Shown here in pieces: positions 9,044 to 18,804 of a stretch of DNA of 64,000 nt. Position 1 is the stretch's first letter, and every line of letters starts with the position of its first letter. Source of the stretch: Leptospira noumeaensis (GTDB lineage Bacteria > Spirochaetota > Leptospiria > Leptospirales > Leptospiraceae). A program made the position numbers and the translations under genes. The notes beneath the pieces were generated by a model. That model ran no database searches, was not told the DNA's origin, and was given only the letters and a program-made list of their open reading frames with translations. The DNA lies in the NCBI RefSeq assembly GCF_004770765.1, contig NZ_RQFK01000023.1, forward strand, positions 1 to 64,000, written 5' to 3'.

Positions 9044-9106
9044 CTTTGTATAGCCTTGGGAAAACCTTGTCAATTAACCAGAAATATTGGGAATGGTAGG
9101 AGAACT

Positions 9107-10399
9107 ATGTGGAAATTTTTAGAAAGTTTAGAGAAATCAGGGAAATGGGTCTTAACGGCAATGGTTTTGATTCTTTTGGCCCTTTCGATCTCTAGATCCA
9201 AACAAAAATCGGACTTTTTGGATTATTACCATGCAGCAGAACGTTGGGGAACAGGAGAAAATCTTTATCGTTTTGATGTAGCCCTTGAACTCCAAACAAA
9301 AATCAAAACTGTAGAAGACCTCTTCCAACCGGAGAACCTCCACCTTCTCACTGCCTTACAAAACGAAACAGCAACATATATCTACCCTCCTCTTTTTTCT
9401 TTTTTACTCATCCCGTTTACTTACTTATCAGAAAACGGTGCGGCACTGGTATTTGAAATTTTGAGTATTTTCTCTCTTGTTCTGATCCTTTATTTGATTT
9501 TTCAAAACAAAGAAATCACAAAATCAAAACCCAAGTTTCCTTATTCGATTCTTATTCTTAGTTTGGTTTTTAATTTCCGATTTTTAGAAAGCCATGTCCA
9601 AAACAACCAAGTAGGCCTACTTCTCATTTTACTTGTGTTAGTTTCTCTGTTAGTAAGATCTCATTTACTCAGTGGGATCTTACTTGCCCTCGCTGTGAGT
9701 ATCAAAATTACTCCCTTAGTGTTTTTATTTGTTTTTGTTTATGAAAAAAAATACATAAGAATCCTTTGGTTTGTATTAGGGATGGTTCTTTGGAATGCAC
9801 TTCCACTCCTTTACAACTGGGATTATACCATTCAAATGACAAATGAATGGCTGACTGAAATTTTAGGGAATGCTTTTAGTAATCCCCTGCTTCGGTCTTG
9901 GAAAAACAATCAGTCATTAAGTTCCACACTTGCCAAGTATTTTGTATCTGGTGCTGATATGATCAACCAACCAACATATGGAATGCCTTTCTTTCAACTT
10001 TCCCTATTTAGTTTGAAGATCATCCAATTAGTATTTGTGATTATGTTTGGAATTCCCCTCCTTCTCCTTTGGAGAAAAGAAAACAAAAAATGGGAAATCA
10101 TTTCCTTACTTTTTTTAATCTCTGCCCTATTCAGTGGAATCAGTTGGATTCATAGTTTTATCATCTGCCTCGTTCCCATTTATTTTATCTTGAATCAAAT
10201 CATAGACATACCCAATGACCCAAAAAAATTATATGCCCTAGTGTTTATTTTGAGTTTACCCATTCTAACACACCGAACTTTTGTTGGTTCAAAAATAGAA
10301 GCGACACTTTCTATGTTTTCCATTCTATTTTACACAACTAGTTTATTGTACTTTTACATTGTAAGGTTTGCATTACGTGAAACAGAAAATAGGAATTGA
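9107..10399 (+). CDS. GT87-type (DUF2029) polytopic glycosyltransferase-like membrane protein
   Basis: About 430 residues with around ten membrane segments. After a short first helix comes a large loop with 'SDFLDYYHAAERWGTGENLYR' character and 'YIYPPLFSFLLIPFTYL', the usual signature of GT87 mannosyltransferase-like proteins, where the acidic first loop binds polyprenyl-phosphate sugar. ATG at 9107 is chosen over upstream starts because TAGGAG lies directly before it. It is the first gene of a same-strand surface-polysaccharide set (GT4, membrane proteins, MBOAT). The transferred sugar cannot be read from sequence. Family call good, activity inferred. Confidence 0.75.
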   Translation: MWKFLESLEKSGKWVLTAMVLILLALSISRSKQKSDFLDYYHAAERWGTGENLYRFDVALELQTKIKTVEDLFQPENLHLLTALQNETATYIYPPLFSFLLIPFTYLSENGAALVFEILSIFSLVLILYLIFQNKEITKSKPKFPYSILILSLVFNFRFLESHVQNNQVGLLLILLVLVSLLVRSHLLSGILLALAVSIKITPLVFLFVFVYEKKYIRILWFVLGMVLWNALPLLYNWDYTIQMTNEWLTEILGNAFSNPLLRSWKNNQSLSSTLAKYFVSGADMINQPTYGMPFFQLSLFSLKIIQLVFVIMFGIPLLLLWRKENKKWEIISLLFLISALFSGISWIHSFIICLVPIYFILNQIIDIPNDPKKLYALVFILSLPILTHRTFVGSKIEATLSMFSILFYTTSLLYFYIVRFALRETENRN

Positions 10400-11465
10400 T
10401 GCCCGGCCACTTGCTTATGGGATGACTGGGAATTCACGCTATTTAGCAGAAGTTCTACGAATCATTCTACCCAAACACAAAGATAAGGAATTTTTTCTTT
10501 ATACCAATAAACCAATCCATCCTATTTTCTCTGATTTAATCGGTAAAAATACAAAAGTAGTTTTAGAACCAAAAAACATTCCAGGTCCAATTTATTTAAA
10601 TTTTATATTACCTAGACGTTTAAAAAGAGATGGAATGGAAGTGTTTTGGGGCACCATACAGATGTTACCTTTCCGAAAACTTCCCATCCCCAGTTATGTA
10701 AATTACCACGATTTAAATTTTGTTTCCGCACCAGAAACAATGGCAAAATGGAACTACTTCCAACACAAACTTTTGTCTCCCATCACAATGAAAAATGCTG
10801 ATAAAATCTTTTGTTTATCCAAAAACACAAAGGTTGAAATTATAAAGTTTAATCCAAAATTTGAAGATAAATGTCTCGTTGTGTATCCTGGGGTTTCCAA
10901 ACCAAAACCAATCAAAGTAAAAACCAAATTCCCAAAAGATTTTTTCCTCACGGTGGGAACCTTGGAACCTCGAAAAAATATCAATAGACTCGTGGATGCA
11001 TTTTTGGATTTCAAATCCAAACACCCAAAAGACAAACATTCCCTTTTGATTATGGGTAGAAAGGGTTGGGGCGAAGAAGGTGAGTTTTTATACCAGAAAC
11101 TTGGAGATCCTAAAATCCAAAATTTAGGCGTAAAGTTCATTGAAAAACCGGATGACGGGACTTTGGCCGAAGCATTTAAACAGTGTAAGGCGTTCTTTTT
11201 CCCCTCACTCCATGAAGGTTTTGGACTTCCCCTTCTGGAGGCAATGTTAGAAGACAAACGTTGTGTTGCTTCCGACATTCCCGTATTTAAAGAGATTTTA
11301 TCTGAAAAATGTGATCTTTATGTTTCTCCTAAAGAAACAAAGGATTGGACTCATAGTTTCGAATTGATGTCGGGTGTGAAAAAACCCAGATCTCCAAAAT
11401 TTCCCACCAAACAATGGTCCTGGGAAGAAACAGCGAAAAAAATAGAAGAGGTACTCTTTCAATGA
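10377..11465 (+). CDS. Glycosyltransferase family 4 (GT-B fold)
   Basis: About 362 residues with the GT4 hallmarks. N-terminal 'GIDARPLAYGMTGNSRYL' is the acceptor-side start, the central donor-domain start is 'FFLTVGTLEPRKNINRLVDAF' (around residue 195), and 'FFPSLHEGFGLPLLEAM' near residue 275 is the nucleotide-sugar EX7E region. The likely start is GTG 10377, with AAGG ten bases upstream; a TTG at 10368 is also open. It overlaps the GT87 gene by 23 bases, indicating translational coupling. It probably adds a hexose to a lipid-linked or surface glycan in the cytoplasm. Confidence 0.9.
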   Translation: MKQKIGIDARPLAYGMTGNSRYLAEVLRIILPKHKDKEFFLYTNKPIHPIFSDLIGKNTKVVLEPKNIPGPIYLNFILPRRLKRDGMEVFWGTIQMLPFRKLPIPSYVNYHDLNFVSAPETMAKWNYFQHKLLSPITMKNADKIFCLSKNTKVEIIKFNPKFEDKCLVVYPGVSKPKPIKVKTKFPKDFFLTVGTLEPRKNINRLVDAFLDFKSKHPKDKHSLLIMGRKGWGEEGEFLYQKLGDPKIQNLGVKFIEKPDDGTLAEAFKQCKAFFFPSLHEGFGLPLLEAMLEDKRCVASDIPVFKEILSEKCDLYVSPKETKDWTHSFELMSGVKKPRSPKFPTKQWSWEETAKKIEEVLFQ

Positions 11466-12049
11466 AATTAGTTCAAAAATGGATTTCCAAATGGAAAGAA
11501 TTTAAAAGTAAAAAAGAAGCCGCTTACTTTGGCACAACTCTGTATGATGAGTTAACGACAAATCCCCTTCCCTCAATTTTACTCATACTTGGTACAATTC
11601 TATTTTTTATCTATAGTTTGCCTTATGCTTTCTATCTAGGTAAATTTTTCTATTGGTTTGTAGGAGTTCTTGAAATTACTAAAGTTTTAAAAATTCCATT
11701 TTTAGATGAACTAAGATATTACCACTATCTATCCGCTTTTGTTTACTTTTATATATCAGCTTCTTTATTAATTGATGTTAGTCGCTTGCTAAATAAGTGG
11801 AATCGCAGAACTGTTTTTGTAAAAAATGAATTATGGCAAATACAAAGATTTGGTTTTGGGAAAAAACTCATCAAATTCGAAATAAATGCTGAAGGTTTAC
11901 AACTCGGGCTGGAACATGGTGGGTTGTCCGACTATTTGGGATGTAACCGCCTAGTTTGGGAAAAAAATGGAGAACCAAAATTTTCAACTCCTTACTTTTT
12001 CCCATACAAAAAGAATAAAACTATAATCAATCGAATTTTAAAACGTTAA
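11462..12049 (+). CDS. Hypothetical membrane protein in glycan cluster
   Basis: About 195 residues, family not recognised. The ATG overlaps the stop of the GT4 gene (ATGA), so it is part of the same transcript. Hydrophobic segments lie around residues 37-57 ('SILLILGTILFFIYSLPYAF') and 85-108, possibly with another between them. The C-terminal half is soluble and basic and ends '...NKTIINRILKR'. The N-terminus 'KWISKWKEFKSKKEAAYFG' is an amphipathic basic helix. Position suggests a role in surface-glycan assembly, but nothing in the sequence shows a catalytic site. Confidence 0.6.
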   Translation: MKLVQKWISKWKEFKSKKEAAYFGTTLYDELTTNPLPSILLILGTILFFIYSLPYAFYLGKFFYWFVGVLEITKVLKIPFLDELRYYHYLSAFVYFYISASLLIDVSRLLNKWNRRTVFVKNELWQIQRFGFGKKLIKFEINAEGLQLGLEHGGLSDYLGCNRLVWEKNGEPKFSTPYFFPYKKNKTIINRILKR

Positions 12050-12064
12050 GTTTGGATTTATCTT

Positions 12065-13351
12065 TTGAAGAAGTTATTCATTTTTCTATTTTTAGTTTTC
12101 CTTTTTTTATTCCATCTAAGATACCTTTCGCGGGCCTTTGATTGGGACTCTTGTGTTTATGCACTCAATATCCAAAAAGATAGAATCGAATCCGCTTTTT
12201 TTAACCCTCACCATCTAGGATTTGAATCTTCTGGACTACTGTATTGGAAAATGATTCGTTCTATTTATCCAACTACAGACATTATGTTTTTCCTCCGACT
12301 TAGGATTCTCAGTTTCTCCTTATTTTTTTTAGGATTATTTATTTGGATCTATTATAAATTATACAAAGACCTATTCCTTGGAGTAGTTCTTGCACTTGTC
12401 ATTCAAGTAAGCCAAGCATTTTGGTTCTATAGTTTACACAATGACACTCCCTTAATCCATTCTTGCCTAATGGCACTTCTGTTTTTATTTACAATTTATT
12501 TTTTAAGGAAAGGATTATTAGGAAAACATCTTTTGGTTTTATGGATCATCCAACTTTTTAGTATCTACTTCCACCAATCGAACGTAATCCATTTCGGAAT
12601 GGTGCCTATGGCCATATTTTTATCTCCTAACAGAAGTTTGGGAAAAAAACTTAGAATCATTTTTATTTATTTAACCTGCCTGGGATTTGCCACTATCCTT
12701 TCTTATTTATTTGTAGGTTTTATCATTTTAAAACGTGGACTCGGGCCTTTAGATGAAAAACATTTTTCTTTTTGGATGTTTTTATATGCCGCCATCAATA
12801 GGTGGGGAACAAGTCTCGGAGAAGAAAAAAATTACATATTGTACTTTTATCGAGGGATTGGCGACGCATTCCTAGTGTTCCAGAACGTCATTCCTAAATT
12901 CCGAGTCAACCTATTTGACTTCCAAAACCCAAAACACCTTCCCTACAATTTGAATCTTTTATTCTGGATTTTTAGTTTGAGTCTGGGAATTTTGAATTTC
13001 CGTACTATGTGGGCCCGATACAAACAAGAACTACTCGTGATGGTGTTTTGGCTCATCCCTTCCATTGGTTTTTATACATGGTGGGAAGGTTATTTTTTTG
13101 AATTTTGGGTGGGAACAACGATTGGATTATGGATTTTGAATTCATACGCTCTACAATCTTTCTCCATTCCCATGTTACCGAAATTTTCTAGAGCCCTTCT
13201 CCACACAATTTATCTGATTTTATTTCTTTTTTACTTCAGCACTAATTTTACATTTTCGACTCTTCCCAGATCCATTGGCCCTAGGTTTGGATATACCGAA
13301 GGAATTCAGGGGCCTGTTGAAAAGTTAGCCGAAGAATCAATTTACCGTTAG
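12065..13351 (+). CDS. Polytopic membrane protein, possible GT-C-type glycosyltransferase
   Basis: About 428 residues with roughly ten membrane spans and an early periplasmic loop with acidic residues, 'RAFDWDSCVYALNIQKDRIE' followed by 'NPHHLGFESSGLLYW'. That first-loop acidic layout is seen in GT-C enzymes that use polyprenyl-phosphate sugars, and similar domains occur in DUF2723-like proteins. The start is a TTG at 12065 immediately before a hydrophobic signal-anchor; no closer ATG retains that helix. It sits 15 bases after the previous gene in the glycan operon. The specific family is not certain. Confidence 0.55.
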   Translation: MKKLFIFLFLVFLFLFHLRYLSRAFDWDSCVYALNIQKDRIESAFFNPHHLGFESSGLLYWKMIRSIYPTTDIMFFLRLRILSFSLFFLGLFIWIYYKLYKDLFLGVVLALVIQVSQAFWFYSLHNDTPLIHSCLMALLFLFTIYFLRKGLLGKHLLVLWIIQLFSIYFHQSNVIHFGMVPMAIFLSPNRSLGKKLRIIFIYLTCLGFATILSYLFVGFIILKRGLGPLDEKHFSFWMFLYAAINRWGTSLGEEKNYILYFYRGIGDAFLVFQNVIPKFRVNLFDFQNPKHLPYNLNLLFWIFSLSLGILNFRTMWARYKQELLVMVFWLIPSIGFYTWWEGYFFEFWVGTTIGLWILNSYALQSFSIPMLPKFSRALLHTIYLILFLFYFSTNFTFSTLPRSIGPRFGYTEGIQGPVEKLAEESIYR

Positions 13352-13362
13352 GAACCAAACAA

Positions 13363-14859
13363 ATGTTATTTAACTCTTTTGAATTTTTAGTATTTTTCTT
13401 TTTTACCATCATCGTAGGGAACGTCCTAAAAAACCGCTGGCAAAAACTCTTTTTTCTACTCACTAGTTATTATTTTTATATGGCCTGGCAACCTTCCTCT
13501 ATCTCCTGTTCGGCGATGGCAGAAAGTGGATTCAAATTTTATACAGATAGACTATACTGTGATTTTAAAATCAATCCATATGTTTTTATTCTAATATTTT
13601 CAACAATCATCGACTATTTTGCAGCGACTTTAATCGAAAAAAAAGAAGATGGTGATAAGTCAAGAAGCTGGTTGCTTGTGCTTTCCCTTGTTGTCAACCT
13701 TGGAACCTTAGGATTTTTCAAATACACCGACTTCCTACTTGGCGTGATCAACGACATTCATCTTTTGGGTGCCTACCAAATCCCGAAACAAAATATCATA
13801 CTACCAGTAGGTATTTCTTTTTATACATTTCAGTCGATGAGTTATACCATTGACGTGTACAACCGGAAAATTGAAGCGAGAAAATCATTTTTGGATTTTG
13901 CATTGTATGTTGCTTTTTTCCCACAACTCGTTGCAGGCCCCATCGTTCGGGCCGAAACTTTTTTTCGAGATTTAGATTTTCGTCTTAGTGTTTACAAAGA
14001 ACATATCGATGCCGCTTTTGCATTGATACTCATTGGTTTTACAAGAAAAATCGTTTTTGCTGATAACCTAGCACGAGTTGTAGATTCTACTTTCGCCGAC
14101 TACCAAAACTTAAACTCTATCGAAATCTGGACAGGTGCTCTTGCCTTCGGATGGCAAATTTATTTTGATTTTGCTGGATACACTGATATTGCGATTGGTG
14201 TTGCCCGATTGTTTGGATTTCAATTCAATCCAAACTTTAACTTTCCAATGTCTTGTAAAAACATTGCCGATCATTGGTCGAGATGGCATATTTCCTTTTC
14301 CACTTGGATTAGAGATTATATCTACATACCACTTGGTGGATCTAGAGTGAGTGTCATTATGTACATTCGTAACATTATGATCACTTGGTTATTTGCCGGT
14401 TTATGGCATGGTGCCGCCTATCACTACGTAGGTTGGGGAATTTGGCAGGGGACTATGTTATTATCTCATAAGTTTTATGGAGATACAAAATTAGCTAAAT
14501 ATCTAAACGGAAAAGGTGGAATTTCCTACGACCTTTTTTCCCGAATTTTTACAATGTTTTGTTTGGCATTTGGATTTATCATGTTCCGGGCAGAAACAAT
14601 GGAAAAAGCAATTCCCATGATGAAAGCTCTTGTTTTTATCAATGATTCAGCAGCACCAATCCTACGTTGGACCAACTACCGATTTGGAATTTTATTAGTG
14701 ATTTGTTTTACGGCAAGTTATGTTTTTTCCAAACGTCAAATCCCAACCCTACTTACTGGTAGTTGGCTCAAATACACTACCTTCGTCATTGTCAATGTAT
14801 TGTTATTATTACTTTTTGGAGTCACTGAAAGTCAAAACTTCCTCTACTTTCAATTTTAA
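13363..14859 (+). CDS. MBOAT-family O-acyltransferase (AlgI-like)
   Basis: A 498-residue membrane-bound O-acyltransferase. Diagnostic stretches are 'LPVGISFYTFQSMSYTIDVY' (about 147-166), 'DHWSRWHISFSTWIRDYIY' (about 306-324) and 'FAGLWHGAAYHYVGWG' (about 345-360), the last carrying the catalytic-type His. AlgI-like proteins pass acetyl groups across the inner membrane for O-acetylation of extracellular polysaccharide. It is two bases upstream of an SGNH-like gene, the usual pairing (AlgI with AlgJ/AlgX-like). AGGA precedes the ATG. It probably modifies the glycan built by the upstream glycosyltransferases. Confidence 0.93.
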   Translation: MLFNSFEFLVFFFFTIIVGNVLKNRWQKLFFLLTSYYFYMAWQPSSISCSAMAESGFKFYTDRLYCDFKINPYVFILIFSTIIDYFAATLIEKKEDGDKSRSWLLVLSLVVNLGTLGFFKYTDFLLGVINDIHLLGAYQIPKQNIILPVGISFYTFQSMSYTIDVYNRKIEARKSFLDFALYVAFFPQLVAGPIVRAETFFRDLDFRLSVYKEHIDAAFALILIGFTRKIVFADNLARVVDSTFADYQNLNSIEIWTGALAFGWQIYFDFAGYTDIAIGVARLFGFQFNPNFNFPMSCKNIADHWSRWHISFSTWIRDYIYIPLGGSRVSVIMYIRNIMITWLFAGLWHGAAYHYVGWGIWQGTMLLSHKFYGDTKLAKYLNGKGGISYDLFSRIFTMFCLAFGFIMFRAETMEKAIPMMKALVFINDSAAPILRWTNYRFGILLVICFTASYVFSKRQIPTLLTGSWLKYTTFVIVNVLLLLLFGVTESQNFLYFQF

Positions 14860-14861
14860 AT

Positions 14862-16007
14862 ATGAATTTACTTAAAGAAACAATCGCATTTCTCACTGAT
14901 AAAAAGTTAGTAGTAGCCATTACATTTTTACTAACTTTTGAGATTCTCCTTCAGTTTGGTCTTTATAAACCTTATTTGAAAAAGAATTCCTATGCTTCTA
15001 ATATCAATCGTGTGACCGAACATGTAGTATCCAAAAGAGATGTTTTAAATCCAGACATTCTAATTGTTGGAACTTCTGTTGCCTTTGAAGGGATTAGTGT
15101 GCGGATGTTGAATGAAAGATTACAAAAATCCGGATGGAAAACACAATCAATTGCCGTTCGTGGTTCTGAACTGATCGTACAACACCGTATCTTAGAAGAA
15201 TATTTGCAGGCTTTCCCAAATGTTAAGATTATCTTACACGTTATGGAACCTGGTATGCCTTGGGTTGATAGGAAAAATATGGTCGAACCCACAATGGCCA
15301 TGTTATCTGAATTAGGAAACTTTAAGGCAATACCCTCTGCTCATGAATTTGAATATGATTTAGATTTCTCGAACTATTTATTCCTAAGTTTCAAATCGGT
15401 TGCTTATCGAAAAGATCTTTCCGATCTCATCATTAACTTCAATGAAAGACTCAAAACTATTTTAAGAACTAACAAAAATCCAAATACAAACCCATGGGAT
15501 TATGAAAACGACCATCCAGAATCAATTGAAGACTACAAATTAACAAGTGTTGATGATTGTTTGCATAGATTGGCTTTGGATTTACCAATTGATATTCCAA
15601 AAGCATCCAACCCAGACCATAGAAGGATGTTGTATGAAACTTGTGGTGTCGCAAGTGTAGTTCCACAAGAATCTCATGCTACGGAAGATACAAAACGTTA
15701 TTTCCGAAGATTAAAGAAGATGTATGATTTTATAGGCGATAAAAAGATTCATATCATCAATGTGTTCGCCCCTTATTCCGATGTAATCAGAAAAGTAAAT
15801 AACGAAGGCCGAATGAAAGTTTGGTTGGACGGACTCACAGAAGCATTATCTTCTAAACAACCTCTCGATTCAATGGACCTTCAAGACTCTCTGGGAGTCA
15901 CTAACGGCCAGTATTGTTTTGATTTGATTCATTTAAACGAAGCAGGTATGAAAGAGTTTACTAACATTCTCGGAACACAATTGGAGAAAAAACTTGGAAC
16001 CAAGTGA
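14862..16007 (+). CDS. SGNH-hydrolase-like partner of MBOAT acyltransferase
   Basis: A 381-residue protein with one N-terminal membrane helix (about residues 16-34) and a periplasmic domain. 'DILIVGTSVAFEGISVRML' around residue 65 has the shape of an SGNH block I in which the nucleophile region reads GTS, and near the C-terminus 'FDLIHLNEAGMKEF' matches the block V D-x-x-H. The arrangement after an MBOAT gene suggests it carries the acetyl group to the polysaccharide acceptor outside the membrane. It is related in style to the DUF1574 protein at 34.0-35.5 kb. The function is inferred from context. Confidence 0.7.
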   Translation: MNLLKETIAFLTDKKLVVAITFLLTFEILLQFGLYKPYLKKNSYASNINRVTEHVVSKRDVLNPDILIVGTSVAFEGISVRMLNERLQKSGWKTQSIAVRGSELIVQHRILEEYLQAFPNVKIILHVMEPGMPWVDRKNMVEPTMAMLSELGNFKAIPSAHEFEYDLDFSNYLFLSFKSVAYRKDLSDLIINFNERLKTILRTNKNPNTNPWDYENDHPESIEDYKLTSVDDCLHRLALDLPIDIPKASNPDHRRMLYETCGVASVVPQESHATEDTKRYFRRLKKMYDFIGDKKIHIINVFAPYSDVIRKVNNEGRMKVWLDGLTEALSSKQPLDSMDLQDSLGVTNGQYCFDLIHLNEAGMKEFTNILGTQLEKKLGTK

Positions 16008-16332
16008 AATCACTCTCAATGGGTTACAGTCTGAGGTAGACGATTGGATTCAGACGATTGGCGTTAGGTATTTTTCGGAACTCACCAATTTAGCAATCCT
16101 TATGGAAGAAGTGGGTGAACTTTCCAGGTTAATGGCGAGAAATTATGGTGACCAATCTTTCAAAGCTGATGAATCTGCGGATAAAATCCCAAGTGAAATT
16201 GGTGATATTCTTTTTGTTCTTACTTGTTTGGCAAACCAAATGGGGATTTCACTTCAAGATGCCATCCAGTCCACCATCAAAAAAAATACCAAACGTGATT
16301 TTAACCGACACAAAAATAATCCTAAACTCTAA
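15994..16332 (+). CDS. MazG-like nucleotide pyrophosphohydrolase
   Basis: A 112-residue all-helical MazG-type protein. The metal-binding residues are visible as 'LMEEVGELSRLMAR' (EExxE, about residues 36-49) and 'EIGDILFVLTCLA' (ExxD, about 68-80). Family members hydrolyse NTPs or dNTPs to monophosphate and pyrophosphate, often for housecleaning. The start is TTG at 15994 with GGAG seven bases upstream; it overlaps the end of the SGNH-like gene by 14 bases, so it is co-translated with the glycan cluster although its role may be unrelated. It overlaps the convergent gene by 11 bases at its 3' end. Confidence 0.85.
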   Translation: MEPSEITLNGLQSEVDDWIQTIGVRYFSELTNLAILMEEVGELSRLMARNYGDQSFKADESADKIPSEIGDILFVLTCLANQMGISLQDAIQSTIKKNTKRDFNRHKNNPKL

Positions 16333-17044
16333 GAGTGGAATCAATTGGAATTCCGGCTTCCCTGCGAATCGCATTCCAATAAGAAGTCAAATGTGCAGGA
16401 TGCGAATTCATATCCGAAATACAATAATCGAACTTTTCCCGAAAGATTGGATTTGTATTTAATTCCGATTCATACTTAGGATAATCCAACAACATATCTT
16501 TAAAAAACTGTTTCTGGCCTTGGTAATCATAATCTTCGCGAAAAAACATATAAGCATGGGCCAAATCATGAAGCAGATGTTCAAAGGCATCTCGTTTGTC
16601 CTCTACTAAACTACCTTCCATCGCATGTTCCCAGCTAATGGTAGAATACCGATATCCTAAACTTTGTGATTCCAACATTTCCAAAGAACTGGGGTTGTAA
16701 TTTATCAGTCGGATATCCCACTCACCAATATGCCATTTCCAAAGTGCAAAACGTACGGTATCAGGCATTCCATAAAATCGAACCACTTCTAAAAATTCTT
16801 TAGATTCGTTCCGATTTGGTAATGGTTTTCCCATTCGCAGGAAAGGATGTTTTTTCACCCTTCGTTCTAAGTATAAAAGTACAAGTTGGAATGCCAGTTG
16901 GCTGCCTGTGATTTGCCCAGTTTCCCAATCCGATTTTAAAGAAATTAAATTAGGGAGGATAAACTCTGTTTCTAATTTTAAATCTGGTTCTGGAATACAA
17001 ATTTTTTTAAAGGAACCGTAAATACGGCCATTATCATGAGGCAT
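16322..17044 (-). CDS. Hypothetical protein with HxxxH-type motif
   Basis: A 240-residue soluble protein, family not recognised. The most striking element is 'EHLLHDLAHAYMFFREDYD' (about residues 155-173), with His-x3-His inside a helix and acidic residues nearby, which could bind a metal. Aromatic residues are frequent. No signal peptide or membrane helix is seen. It begins six bases after the third Kelch lipoprotein gene and is therefore the last member of the MCP-caspase-Kelch run. The metal-site idea is inference; no enzyme class is assigned. Confidence 0.5.
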   Translation of the reverse strand: MPHDNGRIYGSFKKICIPEPDLKLETEFILPNLISLKSDWETGQITGSQLAFQLVLLYLERRVKKHPFLRMGKPLPNRNESKEFLEVVRFYGMPDTVRFALWKWHIGEWDIRLINYNPSSLEMLESQSLGYRYSTISWEHAMEGSLVEDKRDAFEHLLHDLAHAYMFFREDYDYQGQKQFFKDMLLDYPKYESELNTNPIFREKFDYCISDMNSHPAHLTSYWNAIRREAGIPIDSTLRV

Positions 17045-17049
17045 AAAAT

Positions 17050-18804
17050 TTAATGAGGAAGTCCGTAGTATTCTGTTTCCAAATGATGTAATCCACCGAT
17101 TTCACCACCAAGAAAAAATAAGGTACCATCAGAAAATTTGACTCCACTATGTTTTGCTACGCTATATTTCGACAATCCCATATCAAAGAAATTATTACTT
17201 TTTCCATAATCTAGTTTTTCCATGGTTCGACTTGGTTCACTTGTATCATAACGATAGGCTCCACCATGGAAAAGGATTCCACCGTCCGGAAGTTCCGATG
17301 CAACACTCCATTCCCTTCTAAACTTTGAATTGGCAATTGCAAAAATTTGATTTCGTGTGACATCGAATAACATAGTAGAATTGTTCAAATTAGATAACTG
17401 AGCCCCATATATCAAAACATTCCCATCCACTAAAGTTTTACATTTTAAAGCACCTACAGGAACTGGCAATGTCGGACCCCAGGAGAAAGTTTGTGTGGTT
17501 GGATTATAGAACTCTGTTGTATCTTTTGGCGCATAGATCCCATCAGTTCCGCCAATGATAAACACACGACCATCTCCGAGTAGCACCGAACAAGAAAAGG
17601 ATCTTGGAGATCTCATCCGATTTGTTATTTCAGTAAATGTGCCAGTGGTTGGATCATAAATCTCAGCAGTGTTTAAAGACGTAAAATAAGCAAGTGTTAC
17701 CGGTGTATAATCGCGAATTCCACCCAAAACAATCACTTTTCCATCTTGGAGTTTGACTGCATTGTGTAAGTGCCTTGGGCTATTCATATTTCCAGTAGGT
17801 GTGAATGTAGTGGTTTCGGAATCAAAAATGTAGCTGGATGTTAAGGCAATGTTGGAGGCTGGAAGGATACCGCCAGTAATGAGGATGTTTTTTCCATCTA
17901 TCATCACTCCTCGTTCTCCCCGAGCAATCTGAGGTAAACTAGGATTTGTTAATACAAAACTAGAGGCACCGTTCCTCAAAACTTCTGCACTAGATTTTGA
18001 TCCGTAAATGGCAATAACATCCCCATTGTCATTGAGAAAGGCTTCAAATTCCGATCTTCCTTGCAGTAAAGGTGGTCCAGGAACTAGGCCGATTAACTGA
18101 ACTGTTAAAGTATTCGAAACCACGTTAGAGGCATTGTCTTTAGAATTAGAAAATGCTAATGTAAGAGTTCCTGGTCCATTGGTAGAAAAATTTGTTTCGA
18201 AATAAACTCGGTATAAGTTTTCACTTACTTTTTGTACAGACCGTAACACAACGGAAGAAGCTAAAGATCCACTTAGAATTGGCGGGCCAAAATTTTCTAA
18301 AGGCTCCGAGACCGTAAAGTCCCAATACCTAGTAGAAAAAAAAGTATAATCAGTAATGGGAATATATCCAACAAGTGCTGCGGTTGGGACTTGGGTATCT
18401 ATAACAATGGGAATTTTATCTTCTGATAAAGTTTCTCCCACATAAGATACAACACCAGATAGAATAAGTTCATATCGACCATCATTGATTAGTGGATCGA
18501 AAGAAACTAAAAGTCGGTCAGAATCAATTTTCTCAAAATGAATGTTTGAAAATACATCCAAATTTGCCGTTGCTAAATATTCAGAATCTAGGTTTGCAAG
18601 TTCTCTATTGCACTGTAATAAAATTTGATCTACGTTACCAAAAGATTTCCCGTTTGAATCCGTTGAACAGGCAAACTGACTTGAATTTAAAAAGGTACTT
18701 AAGAATAATCCTTGTGTTGATTTTTGATCAAATGCATTTCCGTATTCCGAAGGGAACATACATCCAACCAAAAAGGAAAAGAATAAAGGAATACATTTAT
18801 TCAA
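17050..18804 (-). CDS. Kelch-repeat lipoprotein (third of three)
   Basis: About 584 residues. A TTG start at 18804 is chosen because GGAGG lies nine bases upstream and it gives a signal peptide ending in the lipobox 'FLVGC'; the start overlaps the end of the second Kelch gene by 8 bases. Residues about 90-235 look like Ig-like beta domains ('DTQVPTAALVGYIPITDYTF'). From about residue 260 to the end run Kelch-type blades, recognisable as repeats of 'G-hydrophobic4-GG' such as 'GKVIVLGGIRD', 'GRVFIIGGTDG', 'GGILFHGG' and 'GTLFFLGGEIGG'. It is probably surface- or periplasm-exposed and binds protein or glycan; ligand unknown. Confidence 0.85.
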   Translation of the reverse strand: MNKCIPLFFSFLVGCMFPSEYGNAFDQKSTQGLFLSTFLNSSQFACSTDSNGKSFGNVDQILLQCNRELANLDSEYLATANLDVFSNIHFEKIDSDRLLVSFDPLINDGRYELILSGVVSYVGETLSEDKIPIVIDTQVPTAALVGYIPITDYTFFSTRYWDFTVSEPLENFGPPILSGSLASSVVLRSVQKVSENLYRVYFETNFSTNGPGTLTLAFSNSKDNASNVVSNTLTVQLIGLVPGPPLLQGRSEFEAFLNDNGDVIAIYGSKSSAEVLRNGASSFVLTNPSLPQIARGERGVMIDGKNILITGGILPASNIALTSSYIFDSETTTFTPTGNMNSPRHLHNAVKLQDGKVIVLGGIRDYTPVTLAYFTSLNTAEIYDPTTGTFTEITNRMRSPRSFSCSVLLGDGRVFIIGGTDGIYAPKDTTEFYNPTTQTFSWGPTLPVPVGALKCKTLVDGNVLIYGAQLSNLNNSTMLFDVTRNQIFAIANSKFRREWSVASELPDGGILFHGGAYRYDTSEPSRTMEKLDYGKSNNFFDMGLSKYSVAKHSGVKFSDGTLFFLGGEIGGLHHLETEYYGLPH

